Part shown: in pieces, positions 24,950-34,005 of the stretch
How positions within the stretch are numbered: the stretch's first letter is position 1
Layout: every line of letters begins with the position of its first letter
Origin: JBHEKP01 sp041859375
GTDB taxonomy: Bacteria > Hydrogenedentota > Hydrogenedentia > Hydrogenedentales > CAITNO01
NCBI GenBank assembly: GCA_041859375.1
Contig: JBHEKP010000165.1
Location: 1 to 45,942 of the forward strand
DNA: 45,942 nucleotides
Reading direction: 5' to 3'
Made by a program: the position numbers and the translations under genes
The notes under the pieces: generated by a model
Seen by the model: only the letters and a program-made list of their open reading frames with translations
Databases searched by the model: none
Told to the model about the DNA's origin: nothing

Positions 24950-26643
24950 TTCAAAAACTCCTCAACCGGCCGGCAGTTTAACACGTCCTCCCTGGTGAGC
25001 CATCCCTTGCGCGCAATGCCCACCCCGAAGGGGATGTTGCGCAACCCCTCCACCCGGTGCGCGTCGGGGCCAATGACAAAACGGGCCCCCTTGTCGCGGG
25101 CGCGCCGGAGATGCCGCCAGTCCATGTCAAGCCGCCGCGGGTTGGCGCTGATTTCTATGGCCACGCCGTTGGCAACCGCGGCGTCCACAACCTTGTCCAC
25201 ATCAAGGGGGTACCCGGGGCGTGTGAGCAGCAGACGCCCCGTGGGATGGCCGAGTATCATGGTGTGCGGTTTTTCCAGGGCCTTGATTACCCGGCGCGTG
25301 GCCTCATCCTTTGACATTTCCAAATGACTGTGCACGGAGGCGATGACCACGTCAAAAGTGGCCAGCACGGAGTCGTTATAGTCCAGCCATCCGTCCCGGT
25401 GGATGTCCGATTCAATCCCCTTTAAAATCCGCACACCGCCGGAGCGTCGGTTGATCTCGTCAATCTCCAGGTGCTGCCGCGCGACCCGTTCCGGTGAAAG
25501 GCCGTTTGCCTGGCCCGCCGAGCGGCTGTGGTCGGTTATCACCAGGTATTCAAACCCCATGTCCGCCGCCTCCCGCGCCATCTCTTCCAAGGTGTTCACC
25601 CCGTCGGACCAGGTGGAATGGCAGTGAACCACGCCGCGCACATCCCCTTCCCGAATCAATTGGGGAAACGCGCCCACCTCCAGTTCTCCTGCGCCTTCGC
25701 GCAGTTCCGGCGGCACGAAAGGCAGTCCCAGCGCGTTGTACACCCCCTCCTCACTGCCACAGGGCACAGGGGAACCATCCGCCCTGGAAAGCCCTTTCGC
25801 ACCGAGTTCCAAGCCCTGCTCACGGGCCCGCTGGCGCAGGGCCAGCGTGTGCGCCCTGGAGCCGGTGTGGTGGATGAGGGCAAACGGGTGGACGGCGGGG
25901 GGGACCGCATGGAACCGGGCGGGAATACCCGTGTTAAGCCTGACGGTGACATTGTCCGGACGCCTGGAAACCACCTCCGCCACGCCAGGGGCGCGCATGA
26001 ACCGCTCGAGAAGGGGCCGCGGCGCGTCCGCGGTGGCGATAATCCGCACGTCCCGCACGACCTCCCGGTGACGCCGCACATCACCCGCAATTTCAGGCAT
26101 CTCCGCGCAACCGTCTCCGCCCAGCCAGTCTCGAAGTTCCAAAGCCGACTCAAGGGCTGTGTTTAGACGATACAAGCCCCTTCTTTCCTCAAGAAATTCG
26201 ATGCTTTCCAGCACCTTGTCCTGAAGCGCCCGCCCATACCCCTTGATGCCCGCCAGTTCCCCCGTCTCACAGGCATGGTGCAACCTCTCCAGGGAGTCAA
26301 TTCCGTGTTCCCTGTACAGGGCTATAACCCGTTTCGGCCCCAATCCCTGCACACGCAGCAGTTCAATCACCTGTTCAGGGTACTTGACCCGCAGTTTTTC
26401 CAGAAATTCAATCCGTCCGTGGGCGAGGTATTCCAGAATCTTCTTCTCAAGCGCCTCGCCGATTCCCTCCAGTTCCCGCAACCGCCCCTCCGCAGCCACC
26501 TGCTCCACCGGCGCGTCCAGCGCCTCCAGCACCCGCGCGCCCTGGGTGTAGGAACGGATCTTGAACGGGTTTTCCCCCTCCATCTCAAGCAGATGGGCCG
26601 TCTCGTCGAAGAGATCCGCTATTCTTTTGTTGGTTGAAAGCAC
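24931..26643 (-). CDS. polX: PolX-like protein with intact PHP domain and degenerate polymerase site
   Basis: 570 residues from GTG at 26643, giving MLSTNKRIADLFDETAHLLE, which matches how PolX proteins start. An ATG at 26688 would add 15 residues but abuts a likely -10 (TATACA). Residues about 1-165 contain three helix-hairpin-helix units ('LEGIGEALEKKI', 'VQGLGPKRVI', 'IKGYGRALQDKV'). In the nucleotidyltransferase part, the usual GSxRRG...DxD motif reads AGDVRRHREVVRDVRIIA, so the second Asp is Arg200, and the later DLRVV strand reads 'PARFHAVPP'. The C-terminal PHP domain is complete: 'HCHSTWSDG', 'TDHS', 'GIESDI', 'SVHSH', 'LGHPTGR', 'GPDAHR'. It is expected to be a metal-dependent nuclease or phosphatase lacking polymerase activity. 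It heads the unit with nth. Confidence 0.9.
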   Translation of the reverse strand: MLSTNKRIADLFDETAHLLEMEGENPFKIRSYTQGARVLEALDAPVEQVAAEGRLRELEGIGEALEKKILEYLAHGRIEFLEKLRVKYPEQVIELLRVQGLGPKRVIALYREHGIDSLERLHHACETGELAGIKGYGRALQDKVLESIEFLEERRGLYRLNTALESALELRDWLGGDGCAEMPEIAGDVRRHREVVRDVRIIATADAPRPLLERFMRAPGVAEVVSRRPDNVTVRLNTGIPARFHAVPPAVHPFALIHHTGSRAHTLALRQRAREQGLELGAKGLSRADGSPVPCGSEEGVYNALGLPFVPPELREGAGELEVGAFPQLIREGDVRGVVHCHSTWSDGVNTLEEMAREAADMGFEYLVITDHSRSAGQANGLSPERVARQHLEIDEINRRSGGVRILKGIESDIHRDGWLDYNDSVLATFDVVIASVHSHLEMSKDEATRRVIKALEKPHTMILGHPTGRLLLTRPGYPLDVDKVVDAAVANGVAIEISANPRRLDMDWRHLRRARDKGARFVIGPDAHRVEGLRNIPFGVGIARKGWLTREDVLNCRPVEEFLKCLRKP

Positions 26644-26783
26644 CAGACAGGACCCCGTATTTATTTCACCGCAACCGGTCCACGTCATTGTATACCATTC
26701 ACCCGGCCCCGGTCATTGCCCGGCGGTTGAAAATAATGCCGTCCGTGCGGGAACGCCTCCGTGCACGGAATTGTTCCAGTCCG

Positions 26784-26789
26784 TATAAT
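26784..26789 (+). promoter_or_regulatory. -10 element before the enoyl-CoA hydratase gene
   Basis: A perfect TATAAT at 26784-26789, about 43 bases before the ATG at 26832. No good -35 lies 16-18 bases upstream. On the other strand TGTATA at 26689-26694 reads TATACA and may serve the divergent polX gene. Confidence 0.4.
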
Positions 26790-26831
26790 GCACGCAAAAC
26801 CATCCCCGCACGGGGCGACAGGAGCCATGCC

Positions 26832-27611
26832 ATGCAGGAAAACGGTAGTCTCGTCGCTGTGACTCTCCAGGACAGGGTGCTTGAAATACGGCTCAACCGT
26901 CCGGAAAAGAAAAACGCCCTGAACGGGGAGATGTATTCGGCCATGACGGAGGCGCTCCAAAACGCCTCAGCCAGTCCGGAAACCAGGGTGGTGCTCTTTG
27001 CGGGCGGGCCCAACTGTTTCACCAGCGGCAATGATCTCATGGACTTCATGACCGGCATGTCCGCGGGTGAAAACCATCCCGTGGTCCATTTCCTGCGCGC
27101 GCTGCTCTCCTTTGAGAAACCCATGATCGCGGCGGTCAACGGCGCGGCCGTGGGCATTGGCACCACACTGCTGCTCCATTGCGACCTGGCCTACGCCTCC
27201 GGCGACGCATGGTTCCAAATGCCCTTTGTGAACCTGGGCCTCTGCCCCGAGGCCGCCTCCAGCGTGCTGCTCCCCCTGGCGGCCGGCCCCCGCCGAGCCT
27301 CGGAAACCATCCTCCTTGGGAGGCGCTTTTCGGCCGAGGATGCGCACTCCTGGGGCCTGCTGAACGGCCTCACCGCCTCCGGGCAGGCGGATGACGCGGC
27401 CCGTGATGCGGCGCGCCTTCTGGCCGCCCAGCCGCCTGAGGCGGTCAGGGTGTCCCGCCGCCTGCTGCGCGAACCTTTCCGCCAGGCCGCCGAGGACGCG
27501 CTGAACCGCGAACTTGCCGCGTTCCTCGCCAGGCTCACCTCGCCGGAAGCGGCGGAGTCCTTTGCCGCGTTCTTTGAAAAACGCCCCCCCGATTTCTCAA
27601 AGTTTTCATGA
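26832..27611 (+). CDS. Enoyl-CoA hydratase/isomerase (crotonase family)
   Basis: 259 residues from the ATG at 26832, preceded by AGGAG. The open frame extends upstream to 26634 without a start signal. Crotonase landmarks: 'EIRLNRPEKKNALNGEMY', the first oxyanion-hole segment 'FTSGNDLMDF', and the second 'NGAAVGIGTTLLLHCDLAYA'. The position that holds the first catalytic Glu in hydratases lies in 'PFVNLGLCPEAASSVLLP', which has Pro-Glu, the arrangement seen in isomerase-type members. Substrate is unclear: fatty-acid or aromatic CoA isomerase/hydratase. No other beta-oxidation genes are nearby; it is divergent from polX. Confidence 0.9.
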   Translation: MQENGSLVAVTLQDRVLEIRLNRPEKKNALNGEMYSAMTEALQNASASPETRVVLFAGGPNCFTSGNDLMDFMTGMSAGENHPVVHFLRALLSFEKPMIAAVNGAAVGIGTTLLLHCDLAYASGDAWFQMPFVNLGLCPEAASSVLLPLAAGPRRASETILLGRRFSAEDAHSWGLLNGLTASGQADDAARDAARLLAAQPPEAVRVSRRLLREPFRQAAEDALNRELAAFLARLTSPEAAESFAAFFEKRPPDFSKFS

Positions 27612-27909
27612 CCCGGCAAATACGGGAATTGGGCAGGAAGGCATGTGCCTGTTTCCCAATGGCTTACGAATCCCTTGGACCACGGGCGGCGCCTCCCGGT
27701 TTGGCCCCCATTCGCGCCCGGGCGGAGGTTGATTACGCGCCGCCGACACCGGATGCGTATCGCAATTCCCCGGGTTCATCTGCTACACTTTGCCTGTCAG
27801 GGTGCCGCCGCAAGGCAAACGCCCGGCGGGAACGGGTGTTCTCCCGTGTTGAACCCCCCATTCCGGACTTCGGCAACCGCCCTTTTTATGATTTGGAGAC
27901 CCGAAACGC
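27612..27909. other. Intergenic region before the S41 protease
   Basis: 298 bases without a convincing gene. It holds an imperfect hairpin (ATTGGG...CCCAAT enclosing CAGG...CCTG, about 27627-27662) just past the hydratase stop, with no T-run, and a possible -10 TACACT at 27784-27789 without a good -35. GGAG at about 27895 is the likely ribosome site for the protease. Confidence 0.4.
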
Positions 27910-29430
27910 ATGCCCAAGAAAAATTCTCGGCAGGAATTTTTGACCCTGTTCGGCTTCCTTCTGGTGGTGGCGCTGTTTTTGTCAAACGGCTTTGTGGCGC
28001 GCATCTCCGCCGAAGAAGAGGAAGTGGACGTCTACAAGGAACTGGAACCCATCGGCGTGGTGCTGGACATCATGCTCCGGGAATACGTCCGCGATGTTGA
28101 CATGAAGAAGGTGGTGGAGGGGGCGCTCGGCGGCATGATGGGGTCGCTGGACAGAAACACCTCCTTCATCACCGCCGAAGAGCTTGAGGCCATGCGCGAG
28201 GACACCAAGGGCGAGTTTGAGGGCATCGGCGTGTCCATCATGCTGGATGACGATCAGAACATTTTCGTGTTCCACCCCATCCCCAACTCCCCGGCGGCGC
28301 AGGCCGGCATCAAGCCCTTTGACCGCATTGTGGCGATTGACGGCAAGTCCACCAAGGGAATGACCACGGCGGACGCGGCGGGACTGATCAAGGGCCGCAG
28401 GGGCACCACGGTGCGCCTGACCCTGCTCCGCAAGCCCAAGGACGCCCCCGAAGACGCCCCCGGCGAGACCCTCGACATCGAGGTGCGCCGCGACACCGTT
28501 CCCCTGGAGAGCATCAAGGAGGCGCAGATGCTCAAGGACGGCATCGGCTACCTCCGCCTGAGCGACTTCAAGGACAACACCAGCGCGGACATGGCCAAGC
28601 GCATACAGGAATTCCTTGACGCGGGCATGAAGGGCCTTGTGCTGGACCTGCGCTGGAACCCCGGCGGCCTGCTCACGGCATCCAAGGAGGTGAGCGAGCT
28701 TTTCCTGCCCAAGGGCTCGCTGGTCACCTACACCCGGGGCCGCACGGGCAAGGACGGCAACGCCAACAAGGACGACATGCGCCTCGTCACAAACAGAAAG
28801 CCCGTGCTTCCCGAGGGGCTGCCCATGATCATCCTGGTGAACGACAGCACGGCCAGTTCGGCGGAAATCGTCACCGGAGCGCTCCAGTTCCACGAGCGCG
28901 CCCTGGTGCTTGGCGAAAAGACCTTCGGCAAGGGCAGCGTGCAGACCATCATCCCCCTGCAAAAGCCCGCCAACACGGCGCTGCGCCTCACCACCGCCCT
29001 GTACTACACCCCGGCAAACGTGACCATCGACCATCAGGGCATCCTCCCGGACATCGAACTCAAAATGACGCGCACCGAGGCCGAGGCGCTGGCGAAACAG
29101 CTCGCCGCCTCCTTCGAGGACAATCCCGAAAACCAGTACAGGCAGAACCACGGGCGCATGACGGAACACCCCGCCACGGACGAGACCGTGGACGACACGC
29201 AACTTTTAAAGGCGTGGGAGCTGCTCCGCAACGGCACGCCCCTGGCGGATCTGATTAAACAGCACCACCGGGACGTCCATGACACACAGATGACCGCCGA
29301 GGACGCCGCCGCGCGGAACGGCGCGCCGGCGGAGGCGGCCCCGGCCGAAGCCCCCGCCGCCACCGAGCCCGCGGAAACCGCGCCTGAACCGCAGGAGGGG
29401 GAGGAAGCCCCCGCCGAGCCGGTCTGGTAG
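27910..29430 (+). CDS. ctpA: Carboxyl-terminal processing protease (peptidase S41)
   Basis: 506 residues. An N-terminal membrane/signal segment (residues about 10-32) is followed by the S41 N-terminal domain, a PDZ domain (about 100-190, 'EGIGVSIMLDDDQ', 'SPAAQAGIKPFDRIVAIDG') and the protease core. The Ser-Lys dyad is assigned as Ser316 in 'NDSTASSAEIV' and Lys341 in 'GEKTFGKGSVQ', with the 25-residue spacing of known CtpB/Prc enzymes. The C-terminal 70 residues are a Pro/Ala/Glu-rich tail, probably disordered. It would cleave proteins from the C-terminus in the periplasm. The rph gene begins 13 bases after its stop, so it may lead the following operon. Confidence 0.94.
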   Translation: MPKKNSRQEFLTLFGFLLVVALFLSNGFVARISAEEEEVDVYKELEPIGVVLDIMLREYVRDVDMKKVVEGALGGMMGSLDRNTSFITAEELEAMREDTKGEFEGIGVSIMLDDDQNIFVFHPIPNSPAAQAGIKPFDRIVAIDGKSTKGMTTADAAGLIKGRRGTTVRLTLLRKPKDAPEDAPGETLDIEVRRDTVPLESIKEAQMLKDGIGYLRLSDFKDNTSADMAKRIQEFLDAGMKGLVLDLRWNPGGLLTASKEVSELFLPKGSLVTYTRGRTGKDGNANKDDMRLVTNRKPVLPEGLPMIILVNDSTASSAEIVTGALQFHERALVLGEKTFGKGSVQTIIPLQKPANTALRLTTALYYTPANVTIDHQGILPDIELKMTRTEAEALAKQLAASFEDNPENQYRQNHGRMTEHPATDETVDDTQLLKAWELLRNGTPLADLIKQHHRDVHDTQMTAEDAAARNGAPAEAAPAEAPAATEPAETAPEPQEGEEAPAEPVW

Positions 29431-29443
29431 GGGGACCGGCAAA

Positions 29444-30154
29444 TTGCGCGCACAAGAACGGGAAAACAACCGGCTCCGGCCGGTGACCATCGAGCGCGGC
29501 TTCACCAAGCACGCGGCGGGTTCCGTCCTGGTGTCCTTCGGCGACACCCGGGTGATATGCACGGCCATGTTTGAGGATCGCGTGCCCGCATGGCTCAAGG
29601 GCTCGGGCAAGGGGTGGGTCACTGCGGAATATGCCATGCTCCCCGGAGCCACAGCCACACGGGGCAGCCGTGACAGCAACACCAAAGGGCGTGCCCAGGA
29701 AATCAGCCGCCTGATTGGAAGATCACTGCGCGCGGTCACCGACCTTCCGGCAATGGGCGAGTGCCAGGTGACCATTGACTGTGATGTGATTCAGGCGGAC
29801 GGGGGCACGCGCACCGCGGCCATCACCGGCGCGTGGGTGGCCCTGCATGACGCCTTCCAAACCTCGGTAAGGCGTGGACTGCTCAAGGTTCCGCCGCTGC
29901 GGGGCGAATGCGCGGCGGCAAGCGTGGGACTGGTGGACGGGGAACTGCTGCTCGACCTGGATTACCTGGAGGATGTCCGCGCGCAGGTGGACATGAACGT
30001 GGTGATGGATGGGAGGGGCAGGCTCATCGAGGTGCAGGGCTGCGCCGAGGGGGAACCCTTCCCGCGCGCGACCCTGGACGACTTGATTGCCCTGGCGGAA
30101 ACGGGAATTCAACACCTGACACAACTTCAGCGGGAGTCCGTATCCAATGACTGA
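29444..30154 (+). CDS. rph: Ribonuclease PH
   Basis: 236 residues starting with TTG at 29444 (RAQERENNRLRPVTIERGF), with AGGGGGA suitably placed upstream; no ATG would keep the conserved start. Landmarks: 'AEYAMLPGATATRG', 'GRAQEISRLIGRSLRAV', 'TIDCDVIQADGGTRTAAITG'. It is a phosphate-dependent 3'-5' exonuclease that trims tRNA and other RNA 3' ends, working as a hexamer. The 3' end overlaps rdgB by 8 bases, and rph-rdgB pairing is common in bacteria. Confidence 0.97.
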   Translation: MRAQERENNRLRPVTIERGFTKHAAGSVLVSFGDTRVICTAMFEDRVPAWLKGSGKGWVTAEYAMLPGATATRGSRDSNTKGRAQEISRLIGRSLRAVTDLPAMGECQVTIDCDVIQADGGTRTAAITGAWVALHDAFQTSVRRGLLKVPPLRGECAAASVGLVDGELLLDLDYLEDVRAQVDMNVVMDGRGRLIEVQGCAEGEPFPRATLDDLIALAETGIQHLTQLQRESVSND

Positions 30155-30746
30155 GACACTGCTCATCGGTTCTGGAAACCTGAAAAAGGCGCGGGAACTC
30201 GCGGAGCTCCTCACGGGGCTGCCCTGGGAGGTGAAATCCCTGCGTGATTTCCCCGCCGTTGAGGAGCCCGAGGAAACGGGCAAAACATTTGAGGAAAATG
30301 CGGCCCTGAAGGCCCGGTATTACGCGGCGCATTTTGGCGTCCCCTGCATCGCTGATGATTCCGGGCTGGTGGTGGACGCCCTCGGCGGCGCGCCCGGTGT
30401 GTATTCCGCAAGATATGCCGGACCAAGGGCCACCGACGACGACAACAACGCCAAGCTGCTCGACGCCCTGGAGGATTTCCTCTGGCATGAGCGGACCGCC
30501 CATTTCTTCTGCGCCGCCGCCTTTTGCCGCCCGGGTTCGGACGCCGTCCACATTGAGACGGGACGCGTCAACGGCCATATTTCCATGGAACCTTTTGGAT
30601 CGGGCGGATTTGGCTATGACCCCCTTTTTGTGCCGGAGGGATTCGACCAGACCTTTGGCGAAATGGGCAGCGATGAAAAACACGCGCTCAGCCACCGCGG
30701 GGAGGCCTTCCGCAAAATGCGGGTTTACCTGGAATCCCTGCGATGA
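30147..30746 (+). CDS. rdgB: dITP/XTP pyrophosphatase
   Basis: 199 residues. It begins with the family's substrate loop 'LIGSGNLKKARELAELL', followed by 'FEENAALKARYYA', the catalytic 'ADDSGLVVDALGGAPGVYSARYA', and 'GFGYDPLFVPEG' and 'SHRGEAFRKM'. It hydrolyses non-canonical purine triphosphates (dITP, dXTP) to prevent their incorporation. It overlaps rph at its start (8 bases) and tsaC at its end (4 bases), so the three genes are coupled. Confidence 0.97.
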   Translation: MTETLLIGSGNLKKARELAELLTGLPWEVKSLRDFPAVEEPEETGKTFEENAALKARYYAAHFGVPCIADDSGLVVDALGGAPGVYSARYAGPRATDDDNNAKLLDALEDFLWHERTAHFFCAAAFCRPGSDAVHIETGRVNGHISMEPFGSGGFGYDPLFVPEGFDQTFGEMGSDEKHALSHRGEAFRKMRVYLESLR

Positions 30747-31342
30747 CGCAGGTTCTTCCCGCAAATGCGGAGGGGATGGGGCGGGCGGTCGCCCTTTTGC
30801 GGGAGAATCAGGTGGTCGCGTATCCCACGGAAACCGTGTATGGTCTGGCGGTCAACCCCTTTTCCGGGGCCGCCCTGGATGCCCTGTTCAGTGTGAAACT
30901 GCGCGACCGGGGCAAGCCTGTTTTGATGATAATCGGCTCGCAGGCCCATCTGGCGGGACTGGCCGCCCCCCCCTCGGAACGGGCGCGGAAATGCATGGAG
31001 GCCTTCTGGCCGGGACCGCTCTCGCTGCTGCTTCCCGCGGCGGAGGGGCTGTCACCGCTGCTCACCGGGGGAAACGCGAAGATTTGCGTCCGCTGCCCGG
31101 GGCTTGGGCTGGCGCGGGAGTTTTGTGACGCCTGGGGCGGTGCGATCACCTCCAGCTCCGCCAATCTTTCCGGCGCAGAACCGGCGCGCACGGCGGCGGC
31201 GGCGCTCATCCCCGGTGTGGCGGGAGTGCTTGACGGGGGCGCCTTGGGGGATTCCATGCCCTCAACGGTGTATGATCCGGACGGGGACATGGTGCTCCGA
31301 GAGGGGCCGGTAACCCCGGAAATGCTTCGGCGGGTTCTTTAG
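30743..31342 (+). CDS. tsaC: L-threonylcarbamoyladenylate synthase (TsaC/YrdC/Sua5)
   Basis: 199 residues, the YrdC domain alone without the Sua5 C-terminal domain. Landmarks: 'VVAYPTETVYGLAVNPF', 'KLRDRGKPVLMIIGS', 'WPGPLSLLLPA', 'RCPGLGLAREFCDAWGGAI', 'SSANLSGAEPA', 'PSTVYDPDGD'. It makes threonylcarbamoyl-AMP from Thr, bicarbonate and ATP for the universal t6A37 tRNA modification. It overlaps rdgB by an ATGA junction and is followed after 34 bases by rpiB. Confidence 0.95.
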   Translation: MTQVLPANAEGMGRAVALLRENQVVAYPTETVYGLAVNPFSGAALDALFSVKLRDRGKPVLMIIGSQAHLAGLAAPPSERARKCMEAFWPGPLSLLLPAAEGLSPLLTGGNAKICVRCPGLGLAREFCDAWGGAITSSSANLSGAEPARTAAAALIPGVAGVLDGGALGDSMPSTVYDPDGDMVLREGPVTPEMLRRVL

Positions 31343-31376
31343 GGGACCATCCGGGCTGGACGAAAGGAACATTGCC

Positions 31377-31820
31377 ATGATTATTGCCGTGGGTTGCGAC
31401 CACGCGGGATACGAGGGGCCGCCGCCCCTGTACAAGGACGCCATCGTGAACCATCTGCGGAACGCGGGGCATGAAGTGGTGGACTGCGGCGCCTTCGGCC
31501 CGGAGTCCGTGGACTATCCGGACTATGCCGGGAAAGTGTGCCGTGCGGTGCTGGAGGGCGGCGCGGATCTGGGCATCCTGCTCTGCGGCACGGGCATCGG
31601 CATGAGCATAGCGGCCAACCGGCATCCCGGCATACGCGCCGCCGTGTGCACAACAAGGGACATGACGGTCCTGTCGCGCACCCATAACAACGCGAACATC
31701 CTCTGCCTTGGAAGGCGCGTGCTGGCCATCGGGGAATGCCTTGACCTGGTTGACCTTTGGCTGTCCACCCCCTTCAGCAACGGGGAACGCCACGCGCGCC
31801 GCGTCTCCAAGCTGGGCTAG
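31377..31820 (+). CDS. rpiB: Ribose-5-phosphate isomerase B
   Basis: 147 residues. The family pattern is complete: 'AVGCDHAGYEG' (Asp and His for ring opening), 'YPDYAGKV', 'GILLCGTGIGMSIAANR' and 'THNNANILCLG'. It interconverts ribose 5-phosphate and ribulose 5-phosphate in the pentose phosphate pathway; some members act on allose or galactose phosphates. AAAGGA lies 9 bases before the ATG. It lies 23 bases before hslU, probably in the same operon. Confidence 0.96.
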   Translation: MIIAVGCDHAGYEGPPPLYKDAIVNHLRNAGHEVVDCGAFGPESVDYPDYAGKVCRAVLEGGADLGILLCGTGIGMSIAANRHPGIRAAVCTTRDMTVLSRTHNNANILCLGRRVLAIGECLDLVDLWLSTPFSNGERHARRVSKLG

Positions 31821-31843
31821 ACCGATTCAGGAGCTCCCTTCCC

Positions 31844-33238
31844 ATGAAAAATCTCACCCCGGGTGAAATTGTTCTTGAGCTGGACCGGCATATCATCGGT
31901 CAGCGCGAGGCCAAACGCAAGGTGGCCATCGCCCTGCGCAACCGCTGGCGCCGCCAGCAGCTCAGCGAGGAGCTGCGCGACGAGGTCGCCCCCAAAAACA
32001 TCCTCATGATCGGCCCCACGGGCGTGGGCAAAACAGAAATCGCCCGCCGGCTCTCCAAACTGGCCGACGCCCCCTTCATCAAGGTGGAGGCTTCCAAATT
32101 CACCGAGGTCGGCTATGTGGGCCGCGACTGCGAGTCCATGATCCGCGAACTCACCGAAGTCGCCGTTAAAATGGTGCAGGCGGAAATGCGTCAGGAATGC
32201 GAGGCCAAGGCCCGTGAAAACGCGGAAAAACGCCTTCTTGACATCCTCTATCCGGGGCGGCGCCCACGGCCCCCCATGCAGTCCTTCCGTCCCATGGATC
32301 CCGCCTCGGGCGATGAGGGACCGGCAAAAAACCTGTCACCCGAGGAAACGGAGGACCGGGCGAGGGAGCTTATCGCGGCGAAACTGGCGGCGGGCGAACT
32401 GGAGGACCGCGAGGTGGAGGTGACGGTGAGGGAATCGGGCTCCAATGCGATGATGCAGGTCTTCGCAGCGAACGGCATGGAAGAAATGGGCATGAACATG
32501 CAGGAAATGCTCGGCCGCATGATGCCCCAAAAGACCAAGAGCCGCAGGGTCAAAGTGTGTGAGGCCCGGGAAATCCTTATTCAGGAGGAACTCCAGGAAC
32601 TGATCGACATGGACCTGGCCGCCCGGCGCGCCATTGAACGCGTGGAAAACACGGGCATTGTGTTTCTTGATGAAATTGACAAAATCGCCGGAAGGGGCGC
32701 GCCGGGACACGGTCCCGATGTCTCCCGGGAGGGCGTCCAGCGCGACATCCTGCCCATTGTGGAAGGCAGCACCGTCATCACAAAACACGGCCCCGTGCGC
32801 ACGGATCACGTGCTTTTCATCGCGGCGGGTGCCTTTCATGTAACCAAGGTGTCGGACCTGATTCCCGAGCTTCAGGGACGTTTCCCGATTCGTGTGGAAC
32901 TTGCAAGCCTGACTGCCGACGATTTCGTGCGCATCTTGCGCGAAACGGAAAATTCACTCATCCGCCAGTATGAGGCCATGCTTGCCACGGAAGGGGTGGA
33001 TTTGTCCTTTGACGCCGACGCCATTGCCGCGATTGCCGAATTTTGCCAGCAGGTGAACAATGAATCCGAGAACATCGGCGCGCGAAGGCTCCATACCATC
33101 ATGGAATACCTGCTGGAGGACATCTCCTTTGACGCCAGGGACTTGTCCGGCTCAAGCATTTGCATATCCGCCGAGATGGTGCGGGACCGCCTGAAGAACA
33201 CGGTGGAAAAGCAGGACCTGACCCGGTATATCCTGTAA
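31844..33238 (+). CDS. hslU: HslU, ATPase subunit of the HslUV protease
   Basis: 464 residues from the ATG at 31844 with AGGAG about 10 bases upstream; the frame is open further back inside rpiB. Walker A is GPTGVGKT (residues 57-64), and Walker B is 'VFLDEIDKIAG'. The pore motif region 'VEASKFTEVGYVGRD' and the I domain (about 110-240) are present. The C-terminus ends QDLTRYIL, the conserved tail that inserts into HslV, so a peptidase partner should exist. However hslV, normally immediately upstream, is absent: rpiB takes that place. HslU unfolds substrates in the cytoplasm. Confidence 0.97.
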   Translation: MKNLTPGEIVLELDRHIIGQREAKRKVAIALRNRWRRQQLSEELRDEVAPKNILMIGPTGVGKTEIARRLSKLADAPFIKVEASKFTEVGYVGRDCESMIRELTEVAVKMVQAEMRQECEAKARENAEKRLLDILYPGRRPRPPMQSFRPMDPASGDEGPAKNLSPEETEDRARELIAAKLAAGELEDREVEVTVRESGSNAMMQVFAANGMEEMGMNMQEMLGRMMPQKTKSRRVKVCEAREILIQEELQELIDMDLAARRAIERVENTGIVFLDEIDKIAGRGAPGHGPDVSREGVQRDILPIVEGSTVITKHGPVRTDHVLFIAAGAFHVTKVSDLIPELQGRFPIRVELASLTADDFVRILRETENSLIRQYEAMLATEGVDLSFDADAIAAIAEFCQQVNNESENIGARRLHTIMEYLLEDISFDARDLSGSSICISAEMVRDRLKNTVEKQDLTRYIL

Positions 33239-33259
33239 CCAATTGGGGAACATTCGTTT

Positions 33260-33940
33260 ATGAGGAAATTCCCTTTTTTGGAACAGGCGGGGTTGCGGGT
33301 TGCGGCCATCTCGGATCTCTCCGACGGGGACTGTGCCCGAAATGCCACGAACCCTGAAGCGTGCCGCGATTTTTTGCAAAGATGCGATGCGCCTCCCCAA
33401 CAGTTGGCGCGGGTAAAACAGGTGCATGGTGTCACCATTCTTTCCGTTGACAGTCCGGCGGATGTTGCGGACGCCCCTGAGGCGGACGGTCTAATAACCT
33501 GCAATCCTGATGTGGTGCTGGGAATTTCCGTGGCCGATTGCGTGCCCTTGTGGCTGTATGATCCCTGTAACAGTGCCGTTGCCCTGCTTCACGCGGGACG
33601 GGAGGGAACTGTTGCGGGAATAGCCCGGCTGGGGGTAAGCGCCATGGTTGCCCAATGTTGCAGCCGTCCTGAGCATCTTCTGGCGGTCATCGGTCCCTCC
33701 GCCGGTCCCTGCTGTTATGAGGTGTCCCCTGAAATGGCCGCCGATCTTGAAAAGCAGGGGGTGGCCATGCGGGGAAGAAACGTGGATCTCTGGGGGGAAA
33801 ACACGCGGCAACTCCTTGAATCAGGGGTAGTTACAGCCCATGTCCATGCCGCCGCCGAGTGCACCATATGCGGTCCGGGTTACCATAGTTTCCGGCGTGA
33901 GGGGGGGAGGGCCCGAAATCTGGCTGTGGCCCGGCTTTAG
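33260..33940 (+). CDS. pgeF: Multicopper-type laccase-domain protein, purine nucleoside phosphorylase-like (YfiH/PgeF)
   Basis: 226 residues. Family motifs: 'ARVKQVHGVTIL', 'EADGLIT', 'SVADCVPLWLYDP', 'LLHAGREG', 'AVIGPSAGPCCYEVS' and the C-terminal 'CTICGPGYHSFRREGG'. Conserved His and Cys form the zinc/active site. The family corrects mis-edited peptidoglycan precursors in E. coli (PgeF) and shows purine nucleosidase activity in other members; the old laccase name reflects in vitro copper activity. It lies 21 bases after hslU and is the last gene before the promoter of the rimP operon. Confidence 0.92.
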   Translation: MRKFPFLEQAGLRVAAISDLSDGDCARNATNPEACRDFLQRCDAPPQQLARVKQVHGVTILSVDSPADVADAPEADGLITCNPDVVLGISVADCVPLWLYDPCNSAVALLHAGREGTVAGIARLGVSAMVAQCCSRPEHLLAVIGPSAGPCCYEVSPEMAADLEKQGVAMRGRNVDLWGENTRQLLESGVVTAHVHAAAECTICGPGYHSFRREGGRARNLAVARL

Positions 33941-34005
33941 ACCCAAACCCAACCCGCCCCGGATGCGCGCATAAAATTCCACCCAACAATTTATGAGAAA
34001 AGAGG

